The position numbers were made by a program, and so were the translations under genes. This document shows, piece after piece, positions 1 to 12,299 of a DNA stretch of 64,000 bases (positions are counted from its first letter, which is position 1; every line of letters starts with the position of its first letter). The stretch comes from Dicyema japonicum (lineage: Eukaryota > Dicyemida > Rhombozoa > Dicyemidae), in the NCBI GenBank assembly GCA_011109175.1, contig RDEW01000006.1, positions 77,547-141,546 of the forward strand. The letters run 5' to 3'. The notes beneath the pieces were generated by a model, which was not told the DNA's origin, did no database searches, and saw only the letters and a program-made list of their open reading frames with translations.

Positions 1-1180
1 TACTTGGACTGCAAATACTGGTTGTTCACATAGATCGTTCAGTCCTCGAATTGTAGACGAATAGTGTACTAATTCAGGACATTCAAAATGTGATTTGTTT
101 CAACTCGGAAACTTCGTAAAAAACATATTTAAATCATCCAGTTTACGTACATACGCCTTTAGAGAGGGTGGTACCCAAATCTTAGACGATCCAGGTTTAC
201 CTGGATGTCCCTCAAGAGACGTTCAATTCACGGACAGAATCAAGGTGGATATTGCACTTATTTAGGAATCGAAACTTTCTGGATTTGTTCTCTGCCTTGG
301 TTAAAAAATATTTTGAAATCTGCTTACAAATTGAAGGATTTGGTGCTGGCCTTTTTGTATCGGATATCAATTGACCTATGTCTCATATTGCACTTTCACC
401 TTGTTAATGAGATAATGAAACTGATTTCAATAAACTCATATAAGTTCGTTTAACAGATTTGTATGACCTCTATATACTCTCTAACACCTTTCTTGCTGGT
501 TAATAAGGTTTCATCAAATAATATTAACCTTCTCTAAAAGGTAATCCGTGAAGAGTATAAATAAAGTCACTGATGAATATTTCCAAAGTGAAAACTCTTC
601 CATCTAAGAATGAAGCTATTTCTCCGACGGTAGAATGTGTGATTAAAATAGAAGAGGTTAGACCTATTTCTTAATTTAACCTCGAAAGCTGAAGCGTTTG
701 ATGAATTATTGTGTCAAACAGTTAGTTTCAACTTGGTATGCCTACGTTGTTGTCACCATATAGATTCGTATCTGTACAGAATTGGACAATCATCATGTCG
801 TCCTGACGACCAGAAGACAGGTTATTACTTCTCGAACAGATAATATTGATTAAACAGTCAAATAGGTTAACCTTTTATAAAAGCTATAAGTTTAAAAGTA
901 AAATTTGATAGTGGTAATATATTACCACTTTGCGTTTTAAAATATTTTTCATTGTCAGTTTAAGAAAAACTCTCTTTGGTGATGGATTTAGCGTATAATT
1001 CTATAATTTCACTTTCCTTCCCTGCCATTTAAACTTCTAGACTTTCGGTAATTAGAAATATTATAGGGCCATAATCATAAGAACCTATAAATTACTAATA
1101 ATTCATAATTAGGAGCATCGTTATCTCCAAGAGAATCAGAGGATATCATTGCTCAATAAGAATAAATGCAGTATTTGTTA
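1..1180. other. No recognisable gene
   Basis: This stretch is AT-rich. The only open frame of note (205-453, plus) is 82 residues long and shows no motif or splice structure that I can support. I see no repeat shared with the rest of the window. Confidence 0.5.
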
Positions 1181-1199
1181 CTAGTCATTTAATAATAAT

Positions 1200-1460
1200 A
1201 ATATTCGCACTTTCCGAGGAGCCATATCAGTTATAGCTCTGTAATTCTTCCAGGAAAAGTGTCGACCACTTTGCGAAAAACTGTGGTCGTATGCTAAACA
1301 GCGATTACCTACGAAGGCATAATGAGGTGGCTGTACATGTGTCGTCAATATATAACTAAGAAAACTAAGAGACTCAAGGAACATTCCATGTACAATATTA
1401 CTGCGAACAAGTTTGTGAGATTCAAGTGGATTTAACAGTAAGCGTCCCAGACCAAGGTTT
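1200..1460 (+). mobile_element. Fragment of RLE-type non-LTR retrotransposon (family A), C-terminal part
   Basis: The plus strand carries the same sequence seen at 27340-27469 and 45625-45800, beginning with the GGAAAAGTGTCGACCA block and running through codons for a zinc-finger-like Cys/His region and a TKRLKEHS-like stretch. In the other copies this precedes a restriction-like endonuclease block. Here the frame is broken and the homology fades near 1460, so this is a dead fragment. The 141-residue minus-strand open frame across it is a shadow. Confidence 0.55.
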
Positions 1461-1606
1461 CCCCTCTTCAAATGGGAAAATTGTGATCCCGTCGGGACGT
1501 TTTCCATCTCCTTTGTCCAGGCCAACAGGTTCAAGTATGGCGGGGTATTCCGCAGACTCCTCCAGGGCTCTTTAAAAATTATTTTACAATATGGCGAACC
1601 TTTCAA

Positions 1607-4300
1607 AACATTAGAATTTTATTTGGCGTGTAGTTTCCACGTATCTGTGGTTAATTTTTTTTATTTTTTGTATTGCATTCTATTTTTTGTTCTATTGTCA
1701 TACATTTGCTTCAATATTATATATATTATTGGATTCATCAAATAGTGTTGAAGGCTGCTAGCAAAATCTCAAATATATTGGTAACAAATAATCATGGGTT
1801 ATTCTTCACTATTTGATTTTTCGGTATTTACTGTGATCTGTTATTCAAATTTTTTTTACTTGTAAAAATTATATATTATTGAAAATATGATAATTTATTT
1901 CTATGTCGAAATTTTATTGGAATTAAAAAAATATTTATCATGAGACGAACTGTTAGTTGGATATCCACGCCAACAGTCTGATATGTTTGTTGAGTCAACT
2001 GTCACGTTGTCGATTATCGCTTTTGTATCTGTTTTCATTGTGTGATCTGAAATTTCCACTAGGATGTTGGCTGAATTTTCGTATTTTATTCCCTCTTCAT
2101 ATAGATTGTCTGCTATATCAATCGTTTCTTTTACCATTCATGTACGGAGAAAACATTCTATTTCATCCTTACTTCTTATTCTAAATAAAGTCCACATGAA
2201 CACATTAACTGCATATGAAGGGTTTTTCATGAATAGAATTGTTATAATAGTTTTCTATTCTTTTCAGTATTTGTATATATTCTCCGAATTTTCCATAGAA
2301 TTGGTAGATGCAGATCAAAGACTACATTAATTAAAACAGTTATACCTGTCAGTATAGACTTCATCTCTCGTGATAGTGTAAATTTGGTTTTTTTAGCCAT
2401 AGACCCTGTCACGGCCAAAATGATTTAAATAATAATGAACCATATTGCTCAGATCGATGCAATCAGCCATGAACCGTACATATTTTTTTTATTAATAGTG
2501 ATCATTTTGATCCGAATTTAGACTCCTCCTTTCCATAATTCTTCCCAAAAATCTGCGTATTTTTCATTATCAATTGAGGTATTAATATTATTTTGTCCTG
2601 AAATCAAATTCCTGTAAAAGACCTTCTATTCTATTCAAACATTTGGTTGTCCATACGAAATTTTTTTCTCCATTCAAATGTTGACAATTTTTTCCATGAC
2701 TTTAATCTTTTCTTGGTTATGAGACGTAATTATGGCCCTCACTCCAGATTGTTTCTCTCTGTCCAACTAGCGACAAAGCATAACTCACCGTAGACATCTC
2801 GTCAGCAGAAAGAGTCTTCGTAAAAAACTTTTCAATAAAAACAAAATGTGATATTTAATTTAAACAAGACGTTAATTTTGCTTACATCTGAACAACGTAG
2901 AGCATGTTTTAATTTTTTTTCCTTTGAAAATAAGGGACTGATGTAAAGTTCTCTCATTTTTGTATTTTGGAACGCCGATCATGTTTTTATTTTAAAAATT
3001 AAAAATTTCGTCTGATGATGATTTATAATAATAAATTTAACCTATCAGCCGGACTCGATGCTTTACCACGGACGTGATGCTATTCGACATTAACCACAGA
3101 ATTACAATCTTTGGTAAGTCCAGCACAAAAAGTCACAACTAATTAATCAAAATGAGAATGTCCGCTTTTGCTGATTTTCAAGGCTCATTGTCCACACATT
3201 TCTTGTTTTGACGTTATTTATTGGGAGTGACCTTATTGATTCAAAAAGTGACGTCATTGATAGATTAAGAAACCCTATAAATAGCTGTGTCATCGGGACA
3301 GATTATTTAACAAAATTTAAAATTATGAATATTTAAAATTAACATAATGTACAACAAAATAGTATTGGGGGTTATATAGTAGTTATTCAAAGATTGTATT
3401 ACGAACACGTCTTCCATCCCTTTGTGTGACTATTAAAAACAATCCTGAATTTCAACGTCTTCAATCACTAAAACGGCTTGGTCATGCATATTTGGTCTAC
3501 CCTTCGGCTTCCCACTGTCGTTTTGACATAGCATAGGGTCTTGCCCTCATTCAGGTTTATTTTAGTGTTTGTCATTCAGCAGGTCATTTTTCAATGAATT
3601 TGATGGATAAACAACCCGAACTCAACATTAATGATATCAACGCCTTTTTGTCGAAATTGCTGACCTCTGTCATGGCATAGGTTGTTTCCAAGACTATAAT
3701 TTGGATACAGACTTTACAGCCACCTATTTGAGGAGTTCGTCAGATTGGATGGTTACAGTTTCGATGTTCCGCTTACTTGAACAGTTCACATGAGTCCTCT
3801 TCTTATCTAAAGTGATTACCATTCTGGAACAAATACAATACAGAACTTGTACAGGGTTGTGGCTACTGTCGGGTTAACTGGCACATTGAAGTATAAATTT
3901 TTAATATTTGGAAGACTTTGCATTATCAGAATGAACTTTACTCTGATTTTGAGTGGTCATTTATGATCATCTACAAGTATTTGCCGATTTTGAGAATGTA
4001 ATTGAACTCTATAAGAATATGATCATATTTTATGTACCTCTCTTGATATTGTTAGATTTATGCCTTTGACTTTGTGATTTACTCAAATCTATTCAAGTGT
4101 ATTTCTTTTCTAAGGAAGACTCTGTGCCAGGTTATGAAGCCCACAAAGTTTTGTCTGACTGCACTACAGAGAGACGACTATCAGTTATGTTAAAAATATC
4201 TCATTCGGATTCAAAACATTCTTTCAAAAAAGTGTTTAAAATTTATTTGAATGAATCGTGGGAAAAATAACTTTTAATTGTAATTTATTTTACAGAAACT
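1607..4300. other. No recognisable gene
   Basis: Long AT-rich interval. A 78-residue minus-strand frame (1901-2137) has no recognisable domain and no matching neighbours. No terminal repeats, tRNA or rRNA were seen. Confidence 0.45.
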
Positions 4301-4309
4301 TCGATTCAC

Positions 4310-4960
4310 GAGGTCTTTAATGGTGATTTGATATTTGTAAACAAAGCACTAAAGACGGTGAAGTCCTCAGTAGTTTTCGGAGTCTGGTATCGAATAGGAA
4401 AAGGTGGGAGAGACTAGTATCGAGGATCATACAAGTGCATCACGAATAGAATTATAGCTAAAATGATTCTGTGTTGTTGCTTATAATATTAAGAGTCCTA
4501 GAGGAACACGAAGGATATAAATATCTGGGTGCTACAGAAACTCCAAAGTTCATTATCATGTTTGAGACAAAGCGGCACATTACTGAAAGAATTCGTAGAA
4601 CGTCAGCGTTGTAATGTAAGATCTCTAAATACATGAAAGTTCTTTATGGTATTGAGTATGCTACTTTGCTGATGAACTACTACATAGATGTTGCAGAATT
4701 CGAGTCTAAAAGAAGTGATGGATGTCTCGATCCGTGGAGTACAAAGATGCAACTATGTCCATGTGCAGGCAGGCAATAAGAATAGGCTAAAATTTAGCAG
4801 TGACGTAGTCAACTAAGCTAGCGTTCGAATGCACGACACCATAATAGCGTGTCTGCTAGGAAAACGCCACAATAGAATTATGTTGGCGCTAGTGAGCTAA
4901 TAAACGCGAAGGGGTTGAGTGAATTGCAAAAAAAAATTTAATCTATAGGATCAACCTAAA
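4310..4960 (+). mobile_element. Fragment of RLE-type non-LTR retrotransposon (family A), reverse-transcriptase thumb region
   Basis: In the plus strand near 4500-4615 a frame reads LEEHEGYKYLGATETPKF followed by an ETKRHITERIRRTSAL-like block. This is the 'YKYLG' segment that follows the catalytic core in R2/NeSL-like reverse transcriptases. The surrounding frame contains stops and shifts, and neither the catalytic motif nor an end of the element is visible. It probably belongs to the same family as the copy at 42850-46330. Confidence 0.45.
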
Positions 4961-5485
4961 AACCTTTATAAGGTCCTTTTCGGAGCATTAAACAACCCAC
5001 ACCTCGACTTTAAGTCGTCGACAACATGACTAAAATACAATGACAACTCACTTCGATTGGAGGCGTTGAACACGTATATGCATACTACCCCCGTGTAAAC
5101 TTCGGTCACCTTGATCCTTATCTAAGAAACATTTTTTTGATTTTCTCAGCTGAATATATTTAACGACTAACAGCGCTTTTGATGACCACTAGGAACATCT
5201 CGGTTCATTAGATTTGGATCTTGAATTCTTGATTTGGGAGAATCTTTAATAAATAGCATATCCATGTAATTCCTGGAGTACATATAGTCAACTTCGGTAC
5301 AGGTCATATACCTAGGGAACTTATTTTGGAGTCATAAGAATGAGCAAGGTCAAGATTCGCATTAATCTCTGTCAGATATACTGATTTTTGATATTAATTG
5401 GACAAGAATGAACGAGATTCCTGGATGGCTCTCCAGAAAAAAAATATGGTTATCTCGTATCTTAAGTTACTTTAAAGGTATTTGG

Positions 5486-5760
5486 TCATGTTTTCGTAGA
5501 GGTAGTTGTTAGGCTGAGTAGCCCTCGCCAACTACCGTTGTCGTCCAATAAAAACTGCTTCCAAGTGGCGAACACAATGTTGTGGCCAATGACTCTTTTG
5601 GCAACTTCCTGGATTACGGACAGCTTCAGGAGAGAGGAGTTGAAAATGGCCATTGACCACGACTCATTTGAGTAGACCAGGCTTACAACTGATAAAGTCT
5701 GCCTCATGTAATTCGTCTTTTCATAGAGCCAGGCTCATCCACACTTAGAGTAAATAGTTT
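5486..5760 (-). mobile_element. Fragment of Jockey-like LINE, C-terminal end of the reverse-transcriptase ORF
   Basis: The minus-strand frame reads a YSNESWSMAIFNSSLLKLSV block followed by IQEVAKRVIGH. This is the 'YAS..W....KL..IQ..A.R.I.G' segment found after the reverse transcriptase in Jockey-group LINEs. The same region is seen in the LINE at 60095-63465. Only about 70 codons survive. Confidence 0.5.
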
Positions 5761-5919
5761 GGGCTGGTGAGTTTCTTTCCTCAATTTCATCATTTTAGTT
5801 TTCAAGTAATTTCATTTCCTTTGTCAATCATTCCAATGTCGATAATAGTTTCCCACAAGCCTTCCGCTGTGACTAACCCATAATTATGCTCTACCCTCAT
5901 GCTTAGAGAGTCTACTTAA

Positions 5920-6279
5920 TCACAATTGTCTGAATATATGCTTGTGGTCAGATATTTGCAGCTTTTCTACTTCTTCGACTTGTTTTAATGCGTGTTGGGA
6001 GGTGATTCCTATATCGACCAACGTGATGCTGTCGCTCCTTTTATCAAACACAAAAATATCTGGTTTGCTATTCTGTATTTTTGTATCCTTGGCTACTGTT
6101 GTATCCACTCTAATCTCCACTGACTTGCTCGCAACAATAGACTTCACAGAGTTTGTCTTGAGTCCCCTAGTCTTATTAATTCCATATTTAAGAGACAGAT
6201 GCAGATGTATGCATTTAGCCACTCCATTATTCCTACAAAAGTAGTCGCCGACCACACATTGCCGCCAAGAGGTGGACAT
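5920..6279 (-). mobile_element. Zinc finger plus restriction-like endonuclease of an RLE-type non-LTR retrotransposon (family A)
   Basis: This minus-strand open frame of 119 residues is the best-preserved endonuclease of family A in the window. It starts with a Cys/His-rich stretch (CVVGDYFCRNNGVAKCIHLH). A block VEIRVDTTVAKDTK follows, then KPDIFVFDK and, 12 residues on, LVDIGIT. The spacing KPD...D plus a downstream lysine helix matches the PD-(D/E)XK-like endonuclease that R2/NeSL-type elements use to nick target DNA. The reverse transcriptase that should lie upstream (higher coordinates) is missing, so the copy is truncated. Confidence 0.6.
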
Positions 6280-8240
6280 ATTTCCTAGCAGAATTACAAT
6301 GACTACATAGTAGAAGAATAAATTTCAGTTTTGTATAAGACACAACAATATTTGTTAATTAAAGATTTCTCCTGGATCTCTTTCAAAAGTCAAGATGCAT
6401 AACAGCAGGTTCTTTGTACCTTCGATGGATGAATTCTATGATTGTGGACTTACGTTCTTTCTTTTTATGATCCGCAGAATTACTGCTTTCCTTAAACAAT
6501 ATTTCGTCTCTCAACAGGAAGAGTCTTTATTTGTTTCTAGGCCTCAAATGAATCGGTTCCTTTACAAGATCTTTCCTTTTGTTTTGGATTAGTTCAAATT
6601 CGGAAGGTTAGACATCCATGAGTTCAATGTAGTAACGATGTAGGGATAAAACTTATTCATTTATGGCTTTGAACACATTACCCGAGTTCAATCATGTATT
6701 TGCCAGACTGTAGATCCTCTTTTAACTCCATTAAATATTAACTTCGACATTTGGTTTTTCAAAACGTTGCTTTTTCAATCCTATAGGGTCATCGAGTACC
6801 CATACAGTTAGCAAGTATCCACTGATTCAAAAGATTTATTCACGTCTATCCACACATGGCCATATTATTCCTGTTCTGCTGGTCGATCAACTGGTTAAGT
6901 GTTGCTTGTTCTATTTCCCTTTGACACCTTCTTTGGGTTCCCAATTGATTTTAACGGATCAGATGCATCCTCAATATATCCTGAAAGTTTGCTGCTCACA
7001 TACTTAGACCACAACGTGCTATAGTAAGCAATTTAATTCTCTCATATTCTCACTATTATGTCTTTCCAAGAATTGGTTAACGTCACCACTAACAATAATC
7101 GTCGGTTCGATTCCCCCTGATTACATGATCGACATTTCCTTCCTAATCTTTGTTCCAGAAAAACATCATGCAAGCAGTAATATATGGGGGCCACTTACTG
7201 AATCATTTGCTATCCCCCACAACATTTGTGAAGTGGAAGGTCCTGGTTTTTCAATCAAAATGTTAACTCTATTCTCAGTGCATCAGAAATAAATAAAATT
7301 AAGAGTTACCCTCTCAATATCATGTTAAACGTTATTACCTGGTTATTCAGAATTGCATCGTCTTCTGTATAGTCCTGACTGTCAAAAACTGAGTTCTATT
7401 CGCAAAATGATAATTAGAAGGCCAATTACCTATCACACAACGGAGTCGTCAGTTTAATTTACAATGCGAGGATTGTATAGATCGTAAAATAATGATCATT
7501 TTACATTCTGAATATGACCTCACTGATATATCTGACTTATTTGATGTCCCATGTATATTTCCGGTCTAAAACTTAACGTTTAATCTCACCTGTAGTCAAT
7601 TTAAAATTGTTGAACAAAGTTTCACGTGAAATCTAAGACCCACTATAACAAATTTTAAATTTAAATTTACAAATTTATTATAAATGACATTGTTAACAAA
7701 ATAATAATAATATCAATCACTGCGATATTCCCTTTTTAGTTTGCGACCTGTAGTCGCGGAACCGGATTCCTTCGGGTCTATATGGAAGAAGATTACCCGC
7801 TTAGTCTGTCCTTTTCCAAGGCAAACAATGTCGATTGGTTAGGAAGTTCCCCTCCCCATTCGGATTCCTCTGCAGAGAAGCCGTGAGATTGAAAAGCAAA
7901 CTCTAGCATTCTCTAATCGATTAACTTAATCGGGAGTTTATTTTACAATCTCAGATGATATTCAAATGTGCTGTCTACAGTTTCTGATGACTCTCTCTTT
8001 ACATTAATTGCAAAAGGTTACTACCACTCTGCCAGATTAGTTCTTTATGTCCCGACTTCATCAAGGATGGTCGGTAAATTTGTCTTAGTTCGACCTCAAA
8101 AATATCGGAGCGTCCATAACAAAGTAATCCTCCATAGCTACGTTTGAGTGGGTCCTCAGGTCCAGACAAAGTATATGTCTAAACAGCTTCCATCTCGACT
8201 ATAGGATTTCGCGACAAATCGATGCGCTCCTCTATCTATT
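6280..8240. other. No recognisable gene
   Basis: AT-rich, with one 65-residue plus-strand frame at 6395-6592 that resembles nothing I know. A CGGTTCGATTCC box at about 7101 matches the Pol III B box, but no tRNA cloverleaf can be folded around it. Confidence 0.4.
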
Positions 8241-8264
8241 TTAAAGAATGTCGATCGGCAGTCT

Positions 8265-8806
8265 GTGGTGGTTCCGGGAGGAGGAAAGGATATGATGAAG
8301 CTGGTTTCTGTGACAGAGTCTATGAATTCCGTTTTTCTCAGAGTTATAAAGAGAGTCTTCAGCTATGTACGTGTTCCTAGTCCCAAAGGTCAAAGTTATC
8401 AATTCTTTCCAAGCTTCACGCCCACCTATATCCGCCATTTTGGGAACTTTTCCAGAAAGAAGTACGGATCTAGAAAAGGTTTGTAGAGTGGTTGAACGTT
8501 GGATCAATAGGGAGAAACGATTGTTACCAAACAATCTGGAAAATCATAATTTGTCTAAATGGCAGTGAAAGACCAAAAATTATTTTTAAAGAGAATAAAC
8601 TCTATGTTACAGATGATTTGAGTAATCATAACCTGACCTCACCAATTTCTAGGAAACCAGCGGATATCAGGGAAGACACGTCAAAACAGGTCACTTTAGG
8701 CTTTGTAGATAAATATTCTATAAGTTCTGAAATTTATAAAAAAATATATTTCCTGTCAGTTCGAAGTGGTTGCAAAAAGAACGGAGGACATCTTTCTATC
8801 ATCTGA
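8265..8806 (+). other. Cluster of open frames of unknown nature
   Basis: Three overlapping plus-strand frames (8265-8486, 8365-8568, 8492-8806) and one minus-strand frame cover this stretch. The longest, at 8492-8806, is 104 residues, moderately charged, and has no motif I recognise. No GT...AG micro-introns join the frames in an obvious way. It may be a broken retroelement segment or an unknown gene. Confidence 0.2.
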
Positions 8807-8810
8807 TTTA

Positions 8811-10285
8811 GATGTAGATTATATGGAGAAGAGTAATGTTCACGGTATAGACGTTTCAGGTTACCTAGATCCCTATCGAAAGAGAAGATTTTATTAAAGG
8901 AGAGGAATCATTTGTGGTTAAAAGTGAGTAAGCTGTGTGAAAACAAAATAAAAGTGACGGCGACGAAAGGATTACTGTTACATTCTCTAGATAGGAACTT
9001 CAAGACTTTCTTATAATAAAACATGGAGTTGTGGACATTTTTACTATTTTGATGTGGTGACCTGACTTTCAAATGTTAATTCAAATCCAATTTATATCTT
9101 CTCTAAGCTATTATTTACGTCACTACAAAAGTGGTAAAAATTTACGTCACTACAAAAGTGGGTTAGAATCAAACTTATACATAGCCATTTTAACATTAAC
9201 AATACGCTTTTACAGAGAACAATTTCATAAATTAGTTTTGTCTTTAAATTATTCACGGTCCGTGTCACGTCAATTCATATCAACATTGTGGGACATCCTC
9301 CAGGGAAGAGAGATCCTCTATGTATGCAGAGGGTCAGATAACATGACGTCTTTTAGGAATTGAAGGAGACAAGAGGAATTAAGTAGACTTTTAGGAATTG
9401 ACTGAAAGAGCAATCACGGCACGAACAACAGCAGTAACCAACATACTCTTTTTTTATAGCAAAACATTAAAATAAAAATTCCACAGACGACAGTTAACAG
9501 AACTAACTACTCACATTATCCAGACAAGCTCAAGGAAACAACTCAGAAATGTACGAATATTATTATTTCTAGATTAGTTTTCAATATATTTTGATTCTAT
9601 TGGATTATGTTTGCTTATTTTTGTATTTAAAAATCATTCACTTACACCCCGACGAGGAAAACATGAATTTGATTAAAAGACAGGGATTCAGACTAAAATT
9701 ACTTTTTGAAAAATTATAACCAAAATTAATTTAAAAAAATATACAGTTCTGATTAATCCATAAAATAATAAATTTAAAAAAATTATGCTCACAATTACAT
9801 CATTTTAGGGACATGGATATTAAGTAGTCACTGTATAAAATTACGTAAAGTCCAAAAAACCACAGTGCTTATTTTCTTATCAAACTGATCATCCGAAAGT
9901 AATTTATTATTTTCAGGATAATTAGATAATCTATTAAAGACAATATCATTTTCAGTTCAATTCTGACCTTTTTATATCAAATTTGACTTCAAGTGAATAA
10001 AATTTCCAAATACGATTTGTGATTTATTTTATATATTTTATTCGTTGTTCTTGTACCATTTTTATGTCAAGAAAAAATTCAAGAATATCATTTTTATGTC
10101 AAAAAAAGATCTATCTTACGGATTCGAACCCATGACTGTCAGATCAGATGTCACCAGGCGTTATGAACAGTCAAGAAGGTCTAAGAAGATGCGAGGAGAT
10201 CTTTAATAAAACAATTCATAATCACCAGGAATCTGAATATAAAGCAGTCGTAAAACCTTCTTGAAGACATTGAACTTGTAATCCA
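8811..10285. other. No gene; small tandem repeat and a tRNA-derived relic
   Basis: A 24-27 bp unit containing TTACGTCACTACAAAAGTGG occurs twice in tandem at about 9113-9165. At 10114-10132 the minus strand contains GGGTTCGAATCC, a perfect B box, but the flanking bases do not form a T stem or acceptor stem. I therefore read it as a tRNA-derived SINE relic rather than a tRNA gene. The rest is AT-rich. Confidence 0.4.
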
Positions 10286-10289
10286 ACAT

Positions 10290-11145
10290 AATATTGTTTT
10301 AGCTGGTAGTTGCCAGGAATCCGTTATTTACGAACAATTGAAAGGAAGTCATATTTTGAAAGAATTGTAGATTTTTCAACATCCCACAGAATTACAGTTC
10401 CTATAAGTTACAATATAGGTATACCTTTAGAGCTTACAGTGAGTAATCCTTTATCTATACCCACAACAGCCTGCGTTTCCTCATCAGTAGCCAACGATTT
10501 AACCAATGTAAGACTGGTAAGGTCAAACACTGCCATAGTACAATCATTTGACACACTAAAATAACTAAACAGCAAAAACCTGCAAAAATGTGAACGGTAA
10601 AACACACAGTCAGTGATGTGGGAAGTATGCAGGCTTATTTCTGTCACCTTCTTACTCTCAGTAAGATCCCAAACAAATATTGCACCATCAAGGGACACAG
10701 AAAAGAGTTTTTGAAGAAAAAAGCGACAAATTCTGGAGAATAAGTGGAATATTACGTAATTGGATAAGAGTGACCTTTGAAGGTATGAGTGCAGTAAAAC
10801 TGTTGGAGTTCCACACCTTTATCAATTTGTCGTCACCAGCAAAGCAGACGAGAGTTGATGAAGGATCAAATTCAACACATCCAATAGCTCTTTTGTGACC
10901 AGATCTCCAGATTTTGTTAAGTCTAGCTGAAACTCAATCCCCGTGGCGAATAGCCAGTCTGTTATGAGCTGTTATTAAGATTTTGTTATCGGGAGAAAGA
11001 CTAGAGTGAGTGATCGGGTCATCCTCCTTTAATAGTCAGTTTGAGAGAACCTCGAAAATGGAGCGGATTTCTCGAGAATTCTGACAAAAGATGACTTTGA
11101 GAATGGCAGAACATAAACAAAGGAATGAATCACCTTCTTTAAATG
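10290..11145 (-). pseudogene. TBL3/UTP13-like WD40 protein, damaged and C-terminally incomplete
   Basis: Spliced minus-strand frames give consecutive WD40 blades in the order of TBL3/UTP13, a subunit of the UtpB module of the small-subunit processome that acts in early 18S rRNA maturation in the nucleolus. Visible pieces are GDSFLCLCSAILKV, ITHSSLSPDNKILITAHN, RAIGCVEFDPSSTLV, DDKLIKVW, FSVSLDGAIFVWDLTES, SVSNDCTMAVFDL and GTVILWDVEKST. Three GT...AG introns of 23-24 bp fit exactly (10401-10424, 10556-10579, 10733-10755). An in-frame TGA near 10935, a frame slip near 10805, and a stop plus frame slip near 10310-10345 break the reading frame, and the normal C-terminal domain is absent. It is either a dying copy or a poorly assembled real gene. 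Confidence 0.6.
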
Positions 11146-11369
11146 GCTAATATATAAATATCATAAATACTTGTATTTTCCCACCTGAATATATTGACTT
11201 AATTTCATCAATCACAGAATAACTAATTTAAATTAAAAAAATACTTTGTCTTCGTCACATTCATTTAGAGTTAACGTGCTTTTATTTAAATAATATTTAT
11301 ATTTTTTTAATAATAATTAACTATTTCTATTTATTTCTTTTGGTGATGTTCTTGTACGTTTTTTCTAAG

Positions 11370-11800
11370 AAGCAACGAGAAGAGTACAGGACAATCTGAA
11401 TAAACTAAGTTTATGGCTTTGGGAAAATCAATTGACTGCTATCCCGGAGAAGTCGGTGTTGACCCCATTCACGAGAAACAGAAAACTGGGGAAATTATCA
11501 ATTGACGTTGGATTGGAAAAATATCCCGCAAAACAAATTCCAGAAAATCCTAGGAGTTACCTTTGACACCTTCTTAACTTTTACAAAACATGTCGAAAAT
11601 ATGCTATTGACTTGTACGAAGAAAATCAACTTCCTGAGTGGGTTCTTGGGAAACCCAGGAGACAAAAAAGATCTAAGTGGACTGGATGTCATATACAAAC
11701 AGTTCATCGACTCTCCAATAGGATACGCATGTAATGTCTGTGGATCTAACCTCGCCGCAACGATTTTGGACAAGATCTGAAACATTCAAGAAAAGGCAGC
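11370..11800 (+). mobile_element. Fragment of Jockey-like LINE, reverse-transcriptase thumb
   Basis: The plus strand reads QDNLNKLSLWLWENQL, then KSVLTPFTRNRKLGK, and in a shifted frame KFQKILGVTFDTFLTFTKHV followed by a helix-rich tail to the stop at about 11780. The 'ILGVTFD..LTF..H' block is diagnostic for the segment after the YADD active site of Jockey-type LINEs. The same block is present in the LINE at 60095-63465. One frameshift near 11500 shows that it is inactive. Confidence 0.65.
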
Positions 11801-12119
11801 AAACTTACTAAGGAAATTTTTCCGTGTAGAAATTCTTATCAGTAACCTTGAAAATATGATAGAGGCGACTCGAGTATGCCGACTCCGTCCATGTCGGAAG
11901 TGCGCAAGAACGCAGTCGGAACTCCGAGAAACAATGCAAAGACTGTTGAGGGAGGCAGGGATCACCTGAATTTTGTTTATTTTGGAAATATGACGGTGGT
12001 CTTCTGGTTCAATAAATTTAATTTAAAGAAGCTTTTTCCAGTTGTGTCTCAGCAGAAACAAATACAATGATGAGTATGTCGAAAGCAAGAAACTTATCTG
12101 TGGAATTCGATTTTTTTCT

Positions 12120-12295
12120 AATTAGAATTTTGCGCGAGCTCGAAGGAATGCTTTCCAGAAAAAAGAGATCAACTAGAATGGTTCTCGCTGAGACAAAAGG
12201 TTTGAATGACCATACTCCGAGGAAATTCGTTCGCGATCCACGCAGCAGGCTTCCTCAATTATCATTTGTTTCTATGTCAAATAATTGTCTTGTAT
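12120..12295 (+). mobile_element. 3' end of RLE-type retrotransposon (family B)
   Basis: This stretch is a diverged copy of 24130-24280. Both encode a segment like LSRKKRDQ...LRQK...ILRGNSFAIHAAGFLN and end in the same CAGCAGGCTTCCTCAA sequence followed by AT-rich tail. It is out of frame here. Confidence 0.55.
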
Positions 12296-12299
12296 AAAA

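Noticed and set aside
1181-1606. 141-residue minus-strand open frame as a gene
   Set aside because: It is antisense to an RLE retrotransposon fragment whose plus-strand reading matches other copies.
7095-7120. tRNA suggested by CGGTTCGATTCCCCC
   Set aside because: The T stem mismatches and there is no A box at the right distance.
10110-10200. tRNA gene on the minus strand suggested by GGGTTCGAATCC
   Set aside because: The bases around the T loop do not pair and no acceptor stem exists. It is best read as a SINE relic.
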